Source: Mycobacterium sp. SMC-8
Lineage (GTDB): Bacteria; Actinomycetota; Actinomycetes; Mycobacteriales; Mycobacteriaceae
Reading direction: 5' to 3'
DNA: 64,000 nucleotides
NCBI RefSeq assembly: GCF_025263565.1
Contig: NZ_CP079865.1
Coordinates: 4,712,001 to 4,776,000, forward strand
In this document: in pieces, positions 19,327 through 31,049 of the stretch
Layout: the number at the start of each line of letters is the position of its first letter
Position numbering within the stretch: position 1 is the stretch's first letter
Notes under the pieces: model-generated
Seen by the model: the letters and a program-made list of their open reading frames with translations, nothing else
The model's database searches: none
What the model was told of the DNA's origin: nothing
Program-made: the position numbers and the translations under genes

Positions 19327-19533
19327 TCGCGCGGGAGAGTCCCGTGGCCGCCAGCCACGGGCGCCGAAGGAGCAACACCTCTCCGTCAACCTCTCAGGCA
19401 CCCTGGACCGCGTGAAGCCCCGATGCCTCTGGAAAGCGGTTCGCCGTCCACGCCGGCCGGTGCACCCGCCCATGGGGAAAGGCCGAGCGGCCGAATCTCT
19501 CAGGCAGCCCGGTCCGGGTCGACGACAGAGGGG
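19327..19533 (+). ncRNA. Tandem glycine riboswitch (gcvT element)
   Basis: Two successive glycine aptamers precede gcvP. In the first (about 19329-19412), the core strings GCGGGAGAG, GCGCCGAAGGAGCAA and CTCTCAGGCA are visible, closed by pairing of CGCGG-type ends. In the second (19426-19531), GGGGAAAGGCCGAG and CTCTCAGGCAG recur, and the closing helix pairs CCTCTG (19426-19431) with CAGAGG (19526-19531). The repeated CTCTCAGGCA about 110 nt apart is the hallmark of the tandem class. The riboswitch senses free glycine and usually switches on glycine-degrading genes when glycine is in excess. The expression platform between 19533 and the GTG at 19575 is GC-rich; whether it acts on transcription or ribosome access cannot be decided by eye. 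Confidence 0.94.
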
Positions 19534-19574
19534 GAGGAGCCGCCGTCGTTCGCGCCCCCGGGAGAACTGCACAC

Positions 19575-22424
<2,850 letters not shown>

Positions 22425-22445
22425 CCGGCACCGGCGGGCGATAGG

Positions 22446-23192
22446 GTGACCGGCATGACGGGAGCCCCTGGGGAGACTGCAGGCCAGCCGAAGTTGTTCA
22501 TCTTCCCGCACGCCGGCGGTTCGGCGCAGTACTACGTACCGTTCGCCAAGACCTTCACCACCGACATCAAGCGGGTCGCGGTGCAGTATCCCGGCCAGCG
22601 TGGCAAGCAGGACTTCGCGTCGTTCACCAGCCTGCCCGCGCTGGCCGACGAGGTGTGCAAGATGGTCTCCCCGGACAAAGAAGGCGGCGTCCACGGACCT
22701 CCCATCGCCTTCTTCGGGCACAGCATGGGAGGTTTGCTGGCGTTCGAGGTGGCCCGCCGCTTCGAGGAGGCCGGACGGCCGATCACCGCGCTCTTCGTCT
22801 CGGCGGTCGCCGCACCCGGCCGAGTGGGTTACGAAGACATTCCCGACGACGACGAGGGTCTGCTGGCCGCGGTCAGCTCGATGACGGGCGCCAACCCGGA
22901 GTTCATGAAGAACCCGGAGTTCGCGGCGGCGATCCTGCCGACGCTGCGTGGCCTCAAGGCGATCGCCAACTACACCTGCCCGCCGGAGGTGAGGCTCTCG
23001 GCGCCGATCCACGCGTTCTTCGGCGATGACGACGAGATCGCCACGGCAGAGAAGGTGAAGCCGTGGAGTGAGCGGACCACCGCCGAGTTCACCGCGCGGG
23101 AACTGCCCGGGCACCACTTTTACCTCAATGATCACCTCGACGACGTGGTGCCCGACATCGAAGCCAAGCTCTGGGCGCAGATATCCCCATAG
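22446..23192 (+). CDS. tesA: Type II thioesterase TesA
   Basis: This 248-residue alpha/beta hydrolase of the type II thioesterase family works with polyketide synthases to release product or clear stalled chains. The nucleophile elbow GHSMGG gives Ser93. The opening FIFPHAGGSAQYYVPFAK carries the oxyanion-hole segment, and GHHFYLND near the C-terminus has the catalytic histidine. In M. tuberculosis TesA is encoded just ahead of fadD26-ppsA, interacts with PpsE and is needed for PDIM; the same arrangement here supports the same role. The GTG at 22446 is taken as start; ATG 22455 (MTGAPGE) is an alternative 3 codons in. It follows gcvP by 21 nt, so some readthrough from gcvP is possible. A hairpin follows its stop. 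Confidence 0.93.
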   Translation: MTGMTGAPGETAGQPKLFIFPHAGGSAQYYVPFAKTFTTDIKRVAVQYPGQRGKQDFASFTSLPALADEVCKMVSPDKEGGVHGPPIAFFGHSMGGLLAFEVARRFEEAGRPITALFVSAVAAPGRVGYEDIPDDDEGLLAAVSSMTGANPEFMKNPEFAAAILPTLRGLKAIANYTCPPEVRLSAPIHAFFGDDDEIATAEKVKPWSERTTAEFTARELPGHHFYLNDHLDDVVPDIEAKLWAQISP

Positions 23193-23200
23193 CGCACACG

Positions 23201-23218
23201 CTGTGGTTTTCACCACAG
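23201..23218 (+). terminator. Perfect 7-bp hairpin after tesA
   Basis: CTGTGGT, a TTTC loop, then ACCACAG forms a perfect stem beginning 9 nt after the tesA stop codon. It lacks a following T-run, as is common in mycobacterial terminators. It would separate gcvP/tesA transcription from the PKS operon. An operator role for this inverted repeat is also possible. Confidence 0.5.
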
Positions 23219-23745
23219 GAGTCACACGAATCGCTCGCCCGCAGCCGCGCGACGCACCCCCGTGCGGAGCCCGTCGGCGCACCCGTCTGCCACCGGTACG
23301 GGCCCACAACTTACCGGCGAGTCAGATATTTAATTGACGCGAGCGTGCGATCTCGGCAAACGCCTTACGCGCGCGTCAAGACGATCCGAGCACTGTTTTC
23401 GTCGACGCCGTCGGCGTAACCGCGTACCCGCACGTCACACCCATGGAGCAACCCGGATACCTGGTGTCAAGTGGGCTGTTTCTACGCCTGGCAAAACTGT
23501 GAGCACGCTGTACATCGGGCGGGAAGTGCTTCCCTATGCACAAAACGGGCGAAAAATGCCGGAATCCGCCAACTTCCCTCTGGCAAGCATGTCGTGGTCT
23601 AATCCATGGTCGGATTGCTCAACAAAATTGACGGGTCAGTGTTAGCCTTCCGGCGAGCGGGGGAATGTGCGGCCAAGAGCTGCGAAGGGGTCATCCATCC
23701 ACGGCGATGAAGCCGGGGCGCGGAAGATAATGAAAGGACGTCGCC
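23219..23745 (+). promoter_or_regulatory. Long non-coding leader/promoter region of the PKS operon
   Basis: This 527-nt gap before the first FAAL gene has no convincing gene; the short open frame at 23334-23645 shows no coding character and overlaps this leader. It is noticeably richer in A+T than the flanks (for example GATATTTAATTGACG near 23325 and CAAAATTGACGGG near 23625), as expected for a promoter zone. An inverted repeat AATCC-N6-GGATT lies at 23601-23616. A clear Shine-Dalgarno GAAAGGA (23732-23738) precedes the ATG at 23746. No exact -10/-35 pair can be assigned by eye. Confidence 0.5.
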
Positions 23746-25524
23746 ATGCCGTTGCTTGAGTCGACCATTCCCGGCCTGCTCGCCGAGCGTGCGCGCCTGC
23801 AACCCGATGACGTGGCCTACACGTTCATCGATTATGACGTCGACCCGGCGGGCTTCGCCGAATCGCTGACGTGGTCTGAGGTTCACCACCGGGTTCAGGT
23901 AGTCGCCGAGGAGCTGCTCCGCCACGGTTCCAAGGGTGATCGGGCCGCGATCCTCGCGCCCCAGGGCCTGGAGTACATCATCGCCTTCTACGGCGCGATG
24001 GCCGCCGGTTTCATCGCCGTGCCGCTGCCGGTGCCGGCCATGGGCCAGCTCGACGAGCGCGTGAACGGCGCGCTGCGGGACTGCCAGCCGGTGGCCGTGC
24101 TCACCACCTCGGCCGTCGTCGGCGACATCATGACCTATGTCGGCGGGCTTCCGGGCGGGACGCCCCCGGCCGTGATCGAGGTGGACGCACTCGACTTCGA
24201 TTCGCCACGCACGGTCGAGGTGAACGTCGGGCCCCTGCCCAAGACCGCCTACCTGCAGTACACCTCGGGCTCGACGCGGTCGCCGGCCGGCGTGATCATG
24301 ACCCACCGGAACGTGATCGCGAACCTCGAGCAGATCTTCACCGACTACATGTCGCACCGTGGCGGCGTGCCGCCACAGGACACGACGATGGTGTCGTGGC
24401 TGCCCTTCTATCACGACATGGGCCTGATCCAGGGTGTGTTCGCCACGCTGCTGTGCCCGCCGGACGGCCCGGACGGCACCTGGGGCCGGCCCGCGGTGCT
24501 GATGAGCCCGGTGGCCTTCCTGCAGAAGCCGGCGCGCTGGATCCAGCAGCTCGCGATCAACCCCCACTCGTGGTCGGCGGCGCCGAACTTCGCCTTCGAG
24601 CTGTCGGTGCGACGCACCTCCGACGCCGACATGGAGGGCCTGGACCTGGGCGACGTGCTGGGCATCATCAGCGGCAGCGAGCGCATCCACTCGGCGACCA
24701 TCCGCCGCTTCAACGAGCGCTTCGCACAGTTCAACATGCCGGACACCACCGTACGGCCGTCCTACGGGCTGGCCGAGGCCACCCTGTATGTGATCTCGGC
24801 GCCGACCGGGCACACCCCGGCGACGGTGCGATTCGACTACGAGAAGCTCTCCGCCGGCCATGCCGAGCGCTGCGGCTCGGAGTCGGGCACCGAACTGGTG
24901 AGCTACGGCACGCCGCGCTCGTCCACCGTGCGGATCGTTGATCCCGAGACCCGCACCGAGAATCCGGACGGCAAGATCGGCGAGATCTGGGTGCACGGCG
25001 AGCAGGTCGCGTCGGGCTACTGGCGCAACCCGCAGCAGACCGAGCGCACCTTCGGTGGCGAGATCGTCAACCCGTCCGAGGGCACCCCGGTGGGCCCGTG
25101 GCTCAAGACCGGCGACCTCGGCGTGATGTCCGAGGGCGAGATGTTCATCATCGGCCGGATCAAGGACCTGCTGATCGTCGACGGGCGCAACCACTACCCG
25201 GACGACATCGAGGCCACCATCCAGGAGATCACCGGCGGCCGGGTCGCGGCGATCTCGGTGCTCGACGACACCAGCGAGCAGCTCGTCGCCATCGCCGAGC
25301 TGAAGAAGAAGGGCAGTTCCGAAGCCGAGGCCCTGGACAAGCTGCGGGCCGTCAAGCGAGAGGTCGCCTCGGCGATCAAACGCTCACACAGCGTGCGCGT
25401 GGCCGACCTGGTGCTGGTGGCACCCGGTTCCATCCCCATCACTACTAGCGGAAAGATTCGGCGCTCGGCCTGTGTCGACAGGTATCGACAGGACGAGTTC
25501 AGCCGGTTGGACGTCACTACATGA
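23746..25524 (+). CDS. fadD26: Long-chain fatty acyl-AMP ligase, FadD26-like (FAAL 1)
   Basis: This 592-residue ligase of the FAAL class activates a long-chain fatty acid as acyl-AMP and hands it to the acyl carrier domain of the following PKS instead of to CoA. Adenylation motifs are YTSGSTRSP (from Tyr172), WLPFYHDMGL and a C-terminal TTSGKIRRSACVDRYRQ. The wording DGRNHYPDDIEATIQ is typical of mycobacterial FAALs. The length and sequence style match M. tuberculosis FadD26, which loads PpsA. Its last four bases (ATGA at 25521) are the start of PKS1, which points to translational coupling. A second, paralogous ligase lies at 31050-32780. Confidence 0.94.
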   Translation: MPLLESTIPGLLAERARLQPDDVAYTFIDYDVDPAGFAESLTWSEVHHRVQVVAEELLRHGSKGDRAAILAPQGLEYIIAFYGAMAAGFIAVPLPVPAMGQLDERVNGALRDCQPVAVLTTSAVVGDIMTYVGGLPGGTPPAVIEVDALDFDSPRTVEVNVGPLPKTAYLQYTSGSTRSPAGVIMTHRNVIANLEQIFTDYMSHRGGVPPQDTTMVSWLPFYHDMGLIQGVFATLLCPPDGPDGTWGRPAVLMSPVAFLQKPARWIQQLAINPHSWSAAPNFAFELSVRRTSDADMEGLDLGDVLGIISGSERIHSATIRRFNERFAQFNMPDTTVRPSYGLAEATLYVISAPTGHTPATVRFDYEKLSAGHAERCGSESGTELVSYGTPRSSTVRIVDPETRTENPDGKIGEIWVHGEQVASGYWRNPQQTERTFGGEIVNPSEGTPVGPWLKTGDLGVMSEGEMFIIGRIKDLLIVDGRNHYPDDIEATIQEITGGRVAAISVLDDTSEQLVAIAELKKKGSSEAEALDKLRAVKREVASAIKRSHSVRVADLVLVAPGSIPITTSGKIRRSACVDRYRQDEFSRLDVTT

Positions 25525-28500
25525 CCTCTGCTTTCGACGAGGACGCAATCCGGCACTGGTTGGTCGACTATCTGGTCACCAACATCGGTTGCAGTCCCGA
25601 CGAGATCGATTTCAATGCCCCTCTGAACGACCTGGCCGTCGGCTCCAGCGACGCCGTCGTGCTGACCGGCGAACTCTCCGAGTTGCTGGGCCGCACGGTC
25701 TCGCCGGTGGAGTTCTGGCAGTACCCGACGATCAACGCGTTGGCGAAGTTCCTCACCGGCGGTGAGGTCGAGCCCGCTGCCGAGGCGCCCGTGGTACGCG
25801 AGTACAGCACGGTCGACGAGCCGATCGCGGTGATCGGGCTGGGCTGCCGGTTCCCGGGTGGCGCCGATCTCGAGGGCAACATCGCCGGCCCGGACGCGTA
25901 CTGGCAGTTCCTGATGGACGGCCGGTCGTCGGTGCGTCAGGTGCCCGAGGACCGCTGGGCGTCGTTCCAGATCAACACCCCGGAGGCGGCCGCCGCGCTG
26001 GCCGGCACCACCCGGTGGGGAGCGTTCCTGCGCGACCTAGATGCCTTCGACGCCGAGTTCTTCGAGATCTCGCCCAGCGAGGCCGACAAGATGGACCCCC
26101 AGCAGCGGCTGCTGCTCGAGGTCACCCAGGAGGCGCTGGAGAACGCCGGTATCCCGGCCCACACGCTGCGGCATTCACAGACCGGCGTGTTCGCCGCGGC
26201 GTGCCTCGGCGAGTACGGCTATCTGTCCACTGTCGATCTCGGTGACGTCGACTCATGGTCGGGCACCGGCGGGGCGTTGAGCATCATCGCCAACCGGGTG
26301 TCGTACTACTTCGATCTGCGCGGCCCGTCGGTCACCATCGACACGGCATGCTCGTCATCCCTGGTCACCATCCACCTGGCCTGCCAGAGCCTGCGCTCGG
26401 GCGACTCGAACATGGCGCTGGCCGCGGGAGTGAACCTGCTGCTGTCCCCGGCGGTCACCCGCAGCTTCGACCAGCTCGAGGCGATGTCCAAGTCGGGCCA
26501 GTGTCACGCGTTCGACGCCAGCGCCGACGGTTTCGTGCGCGGCGAGGGCTGCGGGGTGGCGGTGCTCAAGCGGCTGTCCGACGCGCAACGCGACGGCGAC
26601 CGCATCCTGGCCGTCATCCGCGGCTCGGCCGTGAATCAGGACGGCCGCTCCAACGGGCTGATGGCGCCCAACCCGGCCGCGCAGATGGCCGTGCTGCGGT
26701 CGGCGTACTCGGCTGCGGGCATCGAGCCCCGTGAGGTCGACTACGTCGAGACCCACGGCACCGGCACGCTGCTGGGCGATCCGATCGAAGCCCGGGCGCT
26801 GGGCACGGTGCTGGGCCGCGGTCGACCCGCCGACGCGCCGCTGCTGCTGGGCGCGGTGAAGTCGAACCTGGGCCATCTGGAAGCCGCGGCGGGTATCGCC
26901 GGGTTCGCCAAGGCGGTGCTGGCGTTGCAGCACCACACGATTCCGGCCAACCTCGGCTACCAGCAGCCCAACCCGCACATCCCGTTCGACAATCTGCGAC
27001 TGAAGGTCGTCGCCGAGCACACCGAATGGCCTGCCCAGCCGGGGCGGCCGCGGCGGGCGGGGATCTCGTCGTTCGGGTTCGGCGGCACCAACGCCCACGT
27101 CGTGATCGAGCAGCCGCCGGTGTCCGCGCCGGCGCCCGCCGGAGAATCCGGCGCTGTCACCACGCTGGTGGTGTCCGGACGCTCACCGGAGCGGATCGCA
27201 TCGCAGGCGGCGATGCTGGCCGAGTGGATGGCCGGCGAGGGCGCCGACGTGCCGCTGGCCGAGGTCGCGCACACCCTCAACCATCACCGCACCCAGCACA
27301 ACAAATTCGCCACGGTCGCCGCACGCGACCGCGACCAGGCCATCGCGGGCCTGCAGGCGCTGGCCGCCGGGCAGAGTGCGCCCGGTGTGGTGTCCGCCCC
27401 GACAGCCGCACGCAAGCCGGGCACGGTGTTCGTGTATTCCGGGCAGGGTTCGCAGTGGCCGGGTATGGCCCGCGGGCTGTTGGCCGAGGAACCGGCCTTC
27501 GCTTCGGCTCTGGCCGAGATCGAACCGGTCTTCGTCGAGCAGGTGGGCTTCTCGCTGCACGACATCATCGCCAACGGGGACACCGTCAGCGGCGACGCGC
27601 AGGTACAGCCGGTGCTGATGGGGCTGCAGCTGGCCCTGACCGAGCTGTGGCGTTCCTATGGCGTGCATCCCGACGCGGTCATCGGCCATTCCATGGGCGA
27701 GGTCACCGCCGCTGTCGTGGCCGGCGCGCTGAGCCTTTCGGACGGACTGAAGGTGATCGCGGCCCGTTCGTCGATCATGTCCCGGCTGGCCGGCCAAGGC
27801 GCCGTCGCGCTGATCGAGCTCGATCCGGAGGCCGCCACGGCGTTCGTGGCGGACTATCCCAGCGTCGAGATCGCCGGCTATGTGTCGCCGCGCCAGACCG
27901 TGGTGGCCGGCCTGCCCGACCAGGTCGACGCCGTCATCGCCGCCGTCACCGCCCAGGACCGGTTCGCCCGCCGCGTCAACATGGAGGTGGCCTCGCATAC
28001 CGCGCTGATGGACCCGGTGCTGCCGGATCTACGCGAGGCGCTGGCCGGGCTAACCCCGCGGACGCCGAACCTGCCGTTCCTGTCGACGGTCACTGAGCCG
28101 GACGGCGAACCGACCCTCGATGCCGACTACTGGGTGGCCAACGTGCGCCGGCCGGTCAAGTTCAGCCAGGCCATCGAGGCCGCCGCGGCCGAGATCGGCA
28201 CGTTCATCGAGGTCAGCGCCAACCCGATCCTGACCTATGCGGTCGACGACACGCTGGCGTCGGCGAGCCACGTCAGCCTGGGCACGCTGGCCCGCGACAC
28301 CGACGACACGCTGACGTTCCACACCGCACTGAACGCGACGTCCACCACCCACGCGCCGGAGACGCCGCACCGCGGCGAGCCGCACGTGCCGCTGCCGACC
28401 ACGCCGTGGCACCACACCCGCCACTGGGCCATCCGCAAGCAAGCACCCTCGGGTGCGTCGGCGCCGAGCCCGGACACGGTGCTCGGGTCACACACCGCCG

Positions 28501-30989
28501 TCGCGGGCCCCCAGCCGGGACACCTGTGGCAGGCCCGGCTGGCGCCGCAGGCGCGGCCGTACCCGAACTCGCACAAGTTCGCCGGGGTCGAGATCGTTCC
28601 GCTGTCGGTGCTGCTGCAGACGCTGTCGCTGGCCGCATCCCGCACCGGCGCATCCGCGGTGACCGACGTCCGGTTCGACTTCCCGATCACCGTCGACGGG
28701 GCGCGCCTGGTGCAGGTGTTCAGCGACGGTGACACGATCACGATCTCGTCGGCGCCCGCCGGCGGCGACGAGGACGCGCCGCAGCGCTGGATCCGGCATG
28801 TGAGCGCACGGCTCGCCCACCGGGTCACCGACGGCTCCGCGCCGGCCGTGCCGTCCTCGGCCTACGATCCGGCAGCCCTGACCGAACTCCACAACGCGTG
28901 GGGTATCGAGGGCCTGGCCTACCCGTGGACCGCCGCGTCGCACGAGAGCGCGTCGGGCGAGCTGCGCACCGTGGTCGAGCTGGCCTCCGGAGCGCCGGCG
29001 GGCCTGCTCGACGCCGCGGTCAATCTCGGCCGGCTCGTCGACTCCTCGACGCCGGGCCTGATGGTGCCGTCCGCTGCCGACAGTGTCCGGTGGGAAGGGG
29101 CGAAAGCCGTCACCCGCGCCGTCGTCACGGCGCACAACCGTGGGCGCGACGGCGACGACCTGGTCGTCGACCTCACCCTCAGCGGCGAGGACGGCACGCG
29201 CTACGCCCGGATCTCCGGGCTGCGCTACACGCCCGTCGAGATCGGCTCGGTCACCGCGTCGGCCGCCGCGGATCCGCAGCGCGTCGCACACCGGCTCGAC
29301 TGGCAGCCGTGGACGCCGGACGACGAGGCCCGCACCGACACCGGTCCGGTCGCGGTGGTCGGTGCCGGCGAGACCGCGCGGGCGGTGCGTGACGCGGTCA
29401 CCGCCGCCGGGCATGCCGAGGCCGACGTGGCCGACGCCCGCTTCGTGGTCTACGTCGCCGAGCCGGGCCCGGTCGACGGCGATCAGGCCGACAGCGATCA
29501 GGACGCCGCGGTGCGGTTGACCACCGAGGTGGCAGAGCTGGTCGGCACGCTCGCCGACCGCGAGCCGCGCCATCCGGCAACGCTGTGGATCGTCACCCGC
29601 GGGGTGTACGAGTCCGCATCCCCGGCAGCTCTGCGACAGAGCCCGCTGTGGGGTCTGGCCGGGGTGGTCGGTGCCGAGCAACCCCAGCTGTGGGGCGGCC
29701 TGGTCGACCTGCCCGCCGAGCAGCCGTCGGCCGAGTCGTTCGCGGCGGTGCTGCCGACCCCGGTCAAGTCGGTGGCGATCCTGCGGGACGGAGCGCTGCG
29801 CACGTCGGCGCTGGCCGAGATCGGCGACGCCCCCGTCCGGGACACCCTGCGGTGCCGGCCGGACGCGGCGTACCTGATCACCGGCGGTATGGGGGTGTTG
29901 GGCCTGCTGATGGCCGACTGGCTGGCCGACCGCGGCGCACGACGCGTGGTGCTGGCCGGCCGTACCGCGATGCCGCCTCGCCGCAGCTGGGACGACGCCA
30001 CCGACGACGCCATGCGCCAGAAGATCAGCGCGATCCGTGCACTGGAGCAGCGAGGCGTGGCGGTCGACACCGTGGCCCTCGACATCGCGTCCGCCGACGC
30101 GGTGACCGCGATGCTCCAGCGGCGCGACGCGGACGGCGCGCCGCCGATCCGCGGCGTCATCCACGCCGCGGGCATGACCGAGGCCCAGCTGCTCACCGAG
30201 ATCGAGGCTGACCGCGTGCACCGCACAGTGTGGCCGAAGATCGCCGGTGCGACGGTGCTCGACGAGATCTTCCCGGTCGGCAGCCTGGACTTCCTGTACC
30301 TGGCCGCCTCGGCCGGTGCGGTGTTCGGCATCCCCGGGCAGGGCGCCTACGCGGCGGGCAACGCGTACCTCGACGCGCTGGCGCGGTCACGGCACAGCCA
30401 GGGCGACAACACCGTCAGCCTGGACTGGGTGGCCTGGCAGGGGCTCGGCTTCGGCAGCGAGGCCCAGGTGGTGATCTCCGAGCTGGAGCGCGTCGGATCA
30501 CGCCCCGTGATGCCTGCCGAGGCGTTCGCGGCGTGGGACTTCGTCACCCGCTTCGACATCGCCCAGGCCGTGATGGCGCCGATGCAGTCCGCAGAGGATG
30601 CCGCGGCGGTCACCTCCGACACGCACCGGGCCGCGCCGACCCGCGACTGGGCGGCGATGACCCCCGAGGAGCTGCGGTCCGAACTGGAGGAGGGGCTGCG
30701 CGGCATCCTGGCCACCGAGCTGCGGCTGCCCGAGAGCGACGTCCACACCGATCGGCCCTTCGCCGAGATGGGTCTGAACTCGGTGATGGCCATGTCGATC
30801 CGCCGCGAGGTGGAGCGTCTGGTCGGGTTGGAGTTGTCGGCGACGATGCTGTTCAACCACCCGACGATCGATTCGTTCGCCGGCTACCTGGCCGCTCAGC
30901 TGGCCCCCGACACCGGCGGTGACGACGATGTGAACGACGAGTCGGGCGACAGCTTGCTCGACTCGCTGTTCGACAGCGTTGAGAACTGA
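25521..30989 (+). CDS. ppsA: Type I polyketide synthase, PpsA-like loading/extension module (PKS1)
   Basis: This 1822-residue modular synthase receives the fatty acyl group from the FAAL and adds the first C2 unit. Domains in order: N-terminal ACP (phosphopantetheine site Ser42); KS (Cys277 in DTACSSSL, then THGTGT and NLGHLE); AT (GHSMGE, Ser724); dehydratase-like hotdog region (HxxxGxxxxP at 1018-1027); KR (GGMGVLG near 1455, Tyr1610, Asn1614); ACP (Ser1754). The order, the N-terminal ACP and many segments match M. tuberculosis PpsA (1876 residues), which yields a beta-hydroxyacyl chain. The dehydratase-like region is probably inactive because the second catalytic motif reads D1164AAVN where Q or H is usual. 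A C-terminal acidic tail ending DSLFDSVEN may be a docking segment. Confidence 0.93.
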   Translation: MTSAFDEDAIRHWLVDYLVTNIGCSPDEIDFNAPLNDLAVGSSDAVVLTGELSELLGRTVSPVEFWQYPTINALAKFLTGGEVEPAAEAPVVREYSTVDEPIAVIGLGCRFPGGADLEGNIAGPDAYWQFLMDGRSSVRQVPEDRWASFQINTPEAAAALAGTTRWGAFLRDLDAFDAEFFEISPSEADKMDPQQRLLLEVTQEALENAGIPAHTLRHSQTGVFAAACLGEYGYLSTVDLGDVDSWSGTGGALSIIANRVSYYFDLRGPSVTIDTACSSSLVTIHLACQSLRSGDSNMALAAGVNLLLSPAVTRSFDQLEAMSKSGQCHAFDASADGFVRGEGCGVAVLKRLSDAQRDGDRILAVIRGSAVNQDGRSNGLMAPNPAAQMAVLRSAYSAAGIEPREVDYVETHGTGTLLGDPIEARALGTVLGRGRPADAPLLLGAVKSNLGHLEAAAGIAGFAKAVLALQHHTIPANLGYQQPNPHIPFDNLRLKVVAEHTEWPAQPGRPRRAGISSFGFGGTNAHVVIEQPPVSAPAPAGESGAVTTLVVSGRSPERIASQAAMLAEWMAGEGADVPLAEVAHTLNHHRTQHNKFATVAARDRDQAIAGLQALAAGQSAPGVVSAPTAARKPGTVFVYSGQGSQWPGMARGLLAEEPAFASALAEIEPVFVEQVGFSLHDIIANGDTVSGDAQVQPVLMGLQLALTELWRSYGVHPDAVIGHSMGEVTAAVVAGALSLSDGLKVIAARSSIMSRLAGQGAVALIELDPEAATAFVADYPSVEIAGYVSPRQTVVAGLPDQVDAVIAAVTAQDRFARRVNMEVASHTALMDPVLPDLREALAGLTPRTPNLPFLSTVTEPDGEPTLDADYWVANVRRPVKFSQAIEAAAAEIGTFIEVSANPILTYAVDDTLASASHVSLGTLARDTDDTLTFHTALNATSTTHAPETPHRGEPHVPLPTTPWHHTRHWAIRKQAPSGASAPSPDTVLGSHTAVAGPQPGHLWQARLAPQARPYPNSHKFAGVEIVPLSVLLQTLSLAASRTGASAVTDVRFDFPITVDGARLVQVFSDGDTITISSAPAGGDEDAPQRWIRHVSARLAHRVTDGSAPAVPSSAYDPAALTELHNAWGIEGLAYPWTAASHESASGELRTVVELASGAPAGLLDAAVNLGRLVDSSTPGLMVPSAADSVRWEGAKAVTRAVVTAHNRGRDGDDLVVDLTLSGEDGTRYARISGLRYTPVEIGSVTASAAADPQRVAHRLDWQPWTPDDEARTDTGPVAVVGAGETARAVRDAVTAAGHAEADVADARFVVYVAEPGPVDGDQADSDQDAAVRLTTEVAELVGTLADREPRHPATLWIVTRGVYESASPAALRQSPLWGLAGVVGAEQPQLWGGLVDLPAEQPSAESFAAVLPTPVKSVAILRDGALRTSALAEIGDAPVRDTLRCRPDAAYLITGGMGVLGLLMADWLADRGARRVVLAGRTAMPPRRSWDDATDDAMRQKISAIRALEQRGVAVDTVALDIASADAVTAMLQRRDADGAPPIRGVIHAAGMTEAQLLTEIEADRVHRTVWPKIAGATVLDEIFPVGSLDFLYLAASAGAVFGIPGQGAYAAGNAYLDALARSRHSQGDNTVSLDWVAWQGLGFGSEAQVVISELERVGSRPVMPAEAFAAWDFVTRFDIAQAVMAPMQSAEDAAAVTSDTHRAAPTRDWAAMTPEELRSELEEGLRGILATELRLPESDVHTDRPFAEMGLNSVMAMSIRREVERLVGLELSATMLFNHPTIDSFAGYLAAQLAPDTGGDDDVNDESGDSLLDSLFDSVEN

Positions 30990-31049
30990 TTTCCCTGATT
31001 GCCCCGATGCACGAGACCATGTCGGGAGACGATTGAAAGGATGTAGGAG

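Noticed and set aside
23334..23645. Open frame of 103 codons in the leader of the PKS operon
   Set aside because: No ribosome-binding site, no recognisable protein features, and the composition suits a promoter region.
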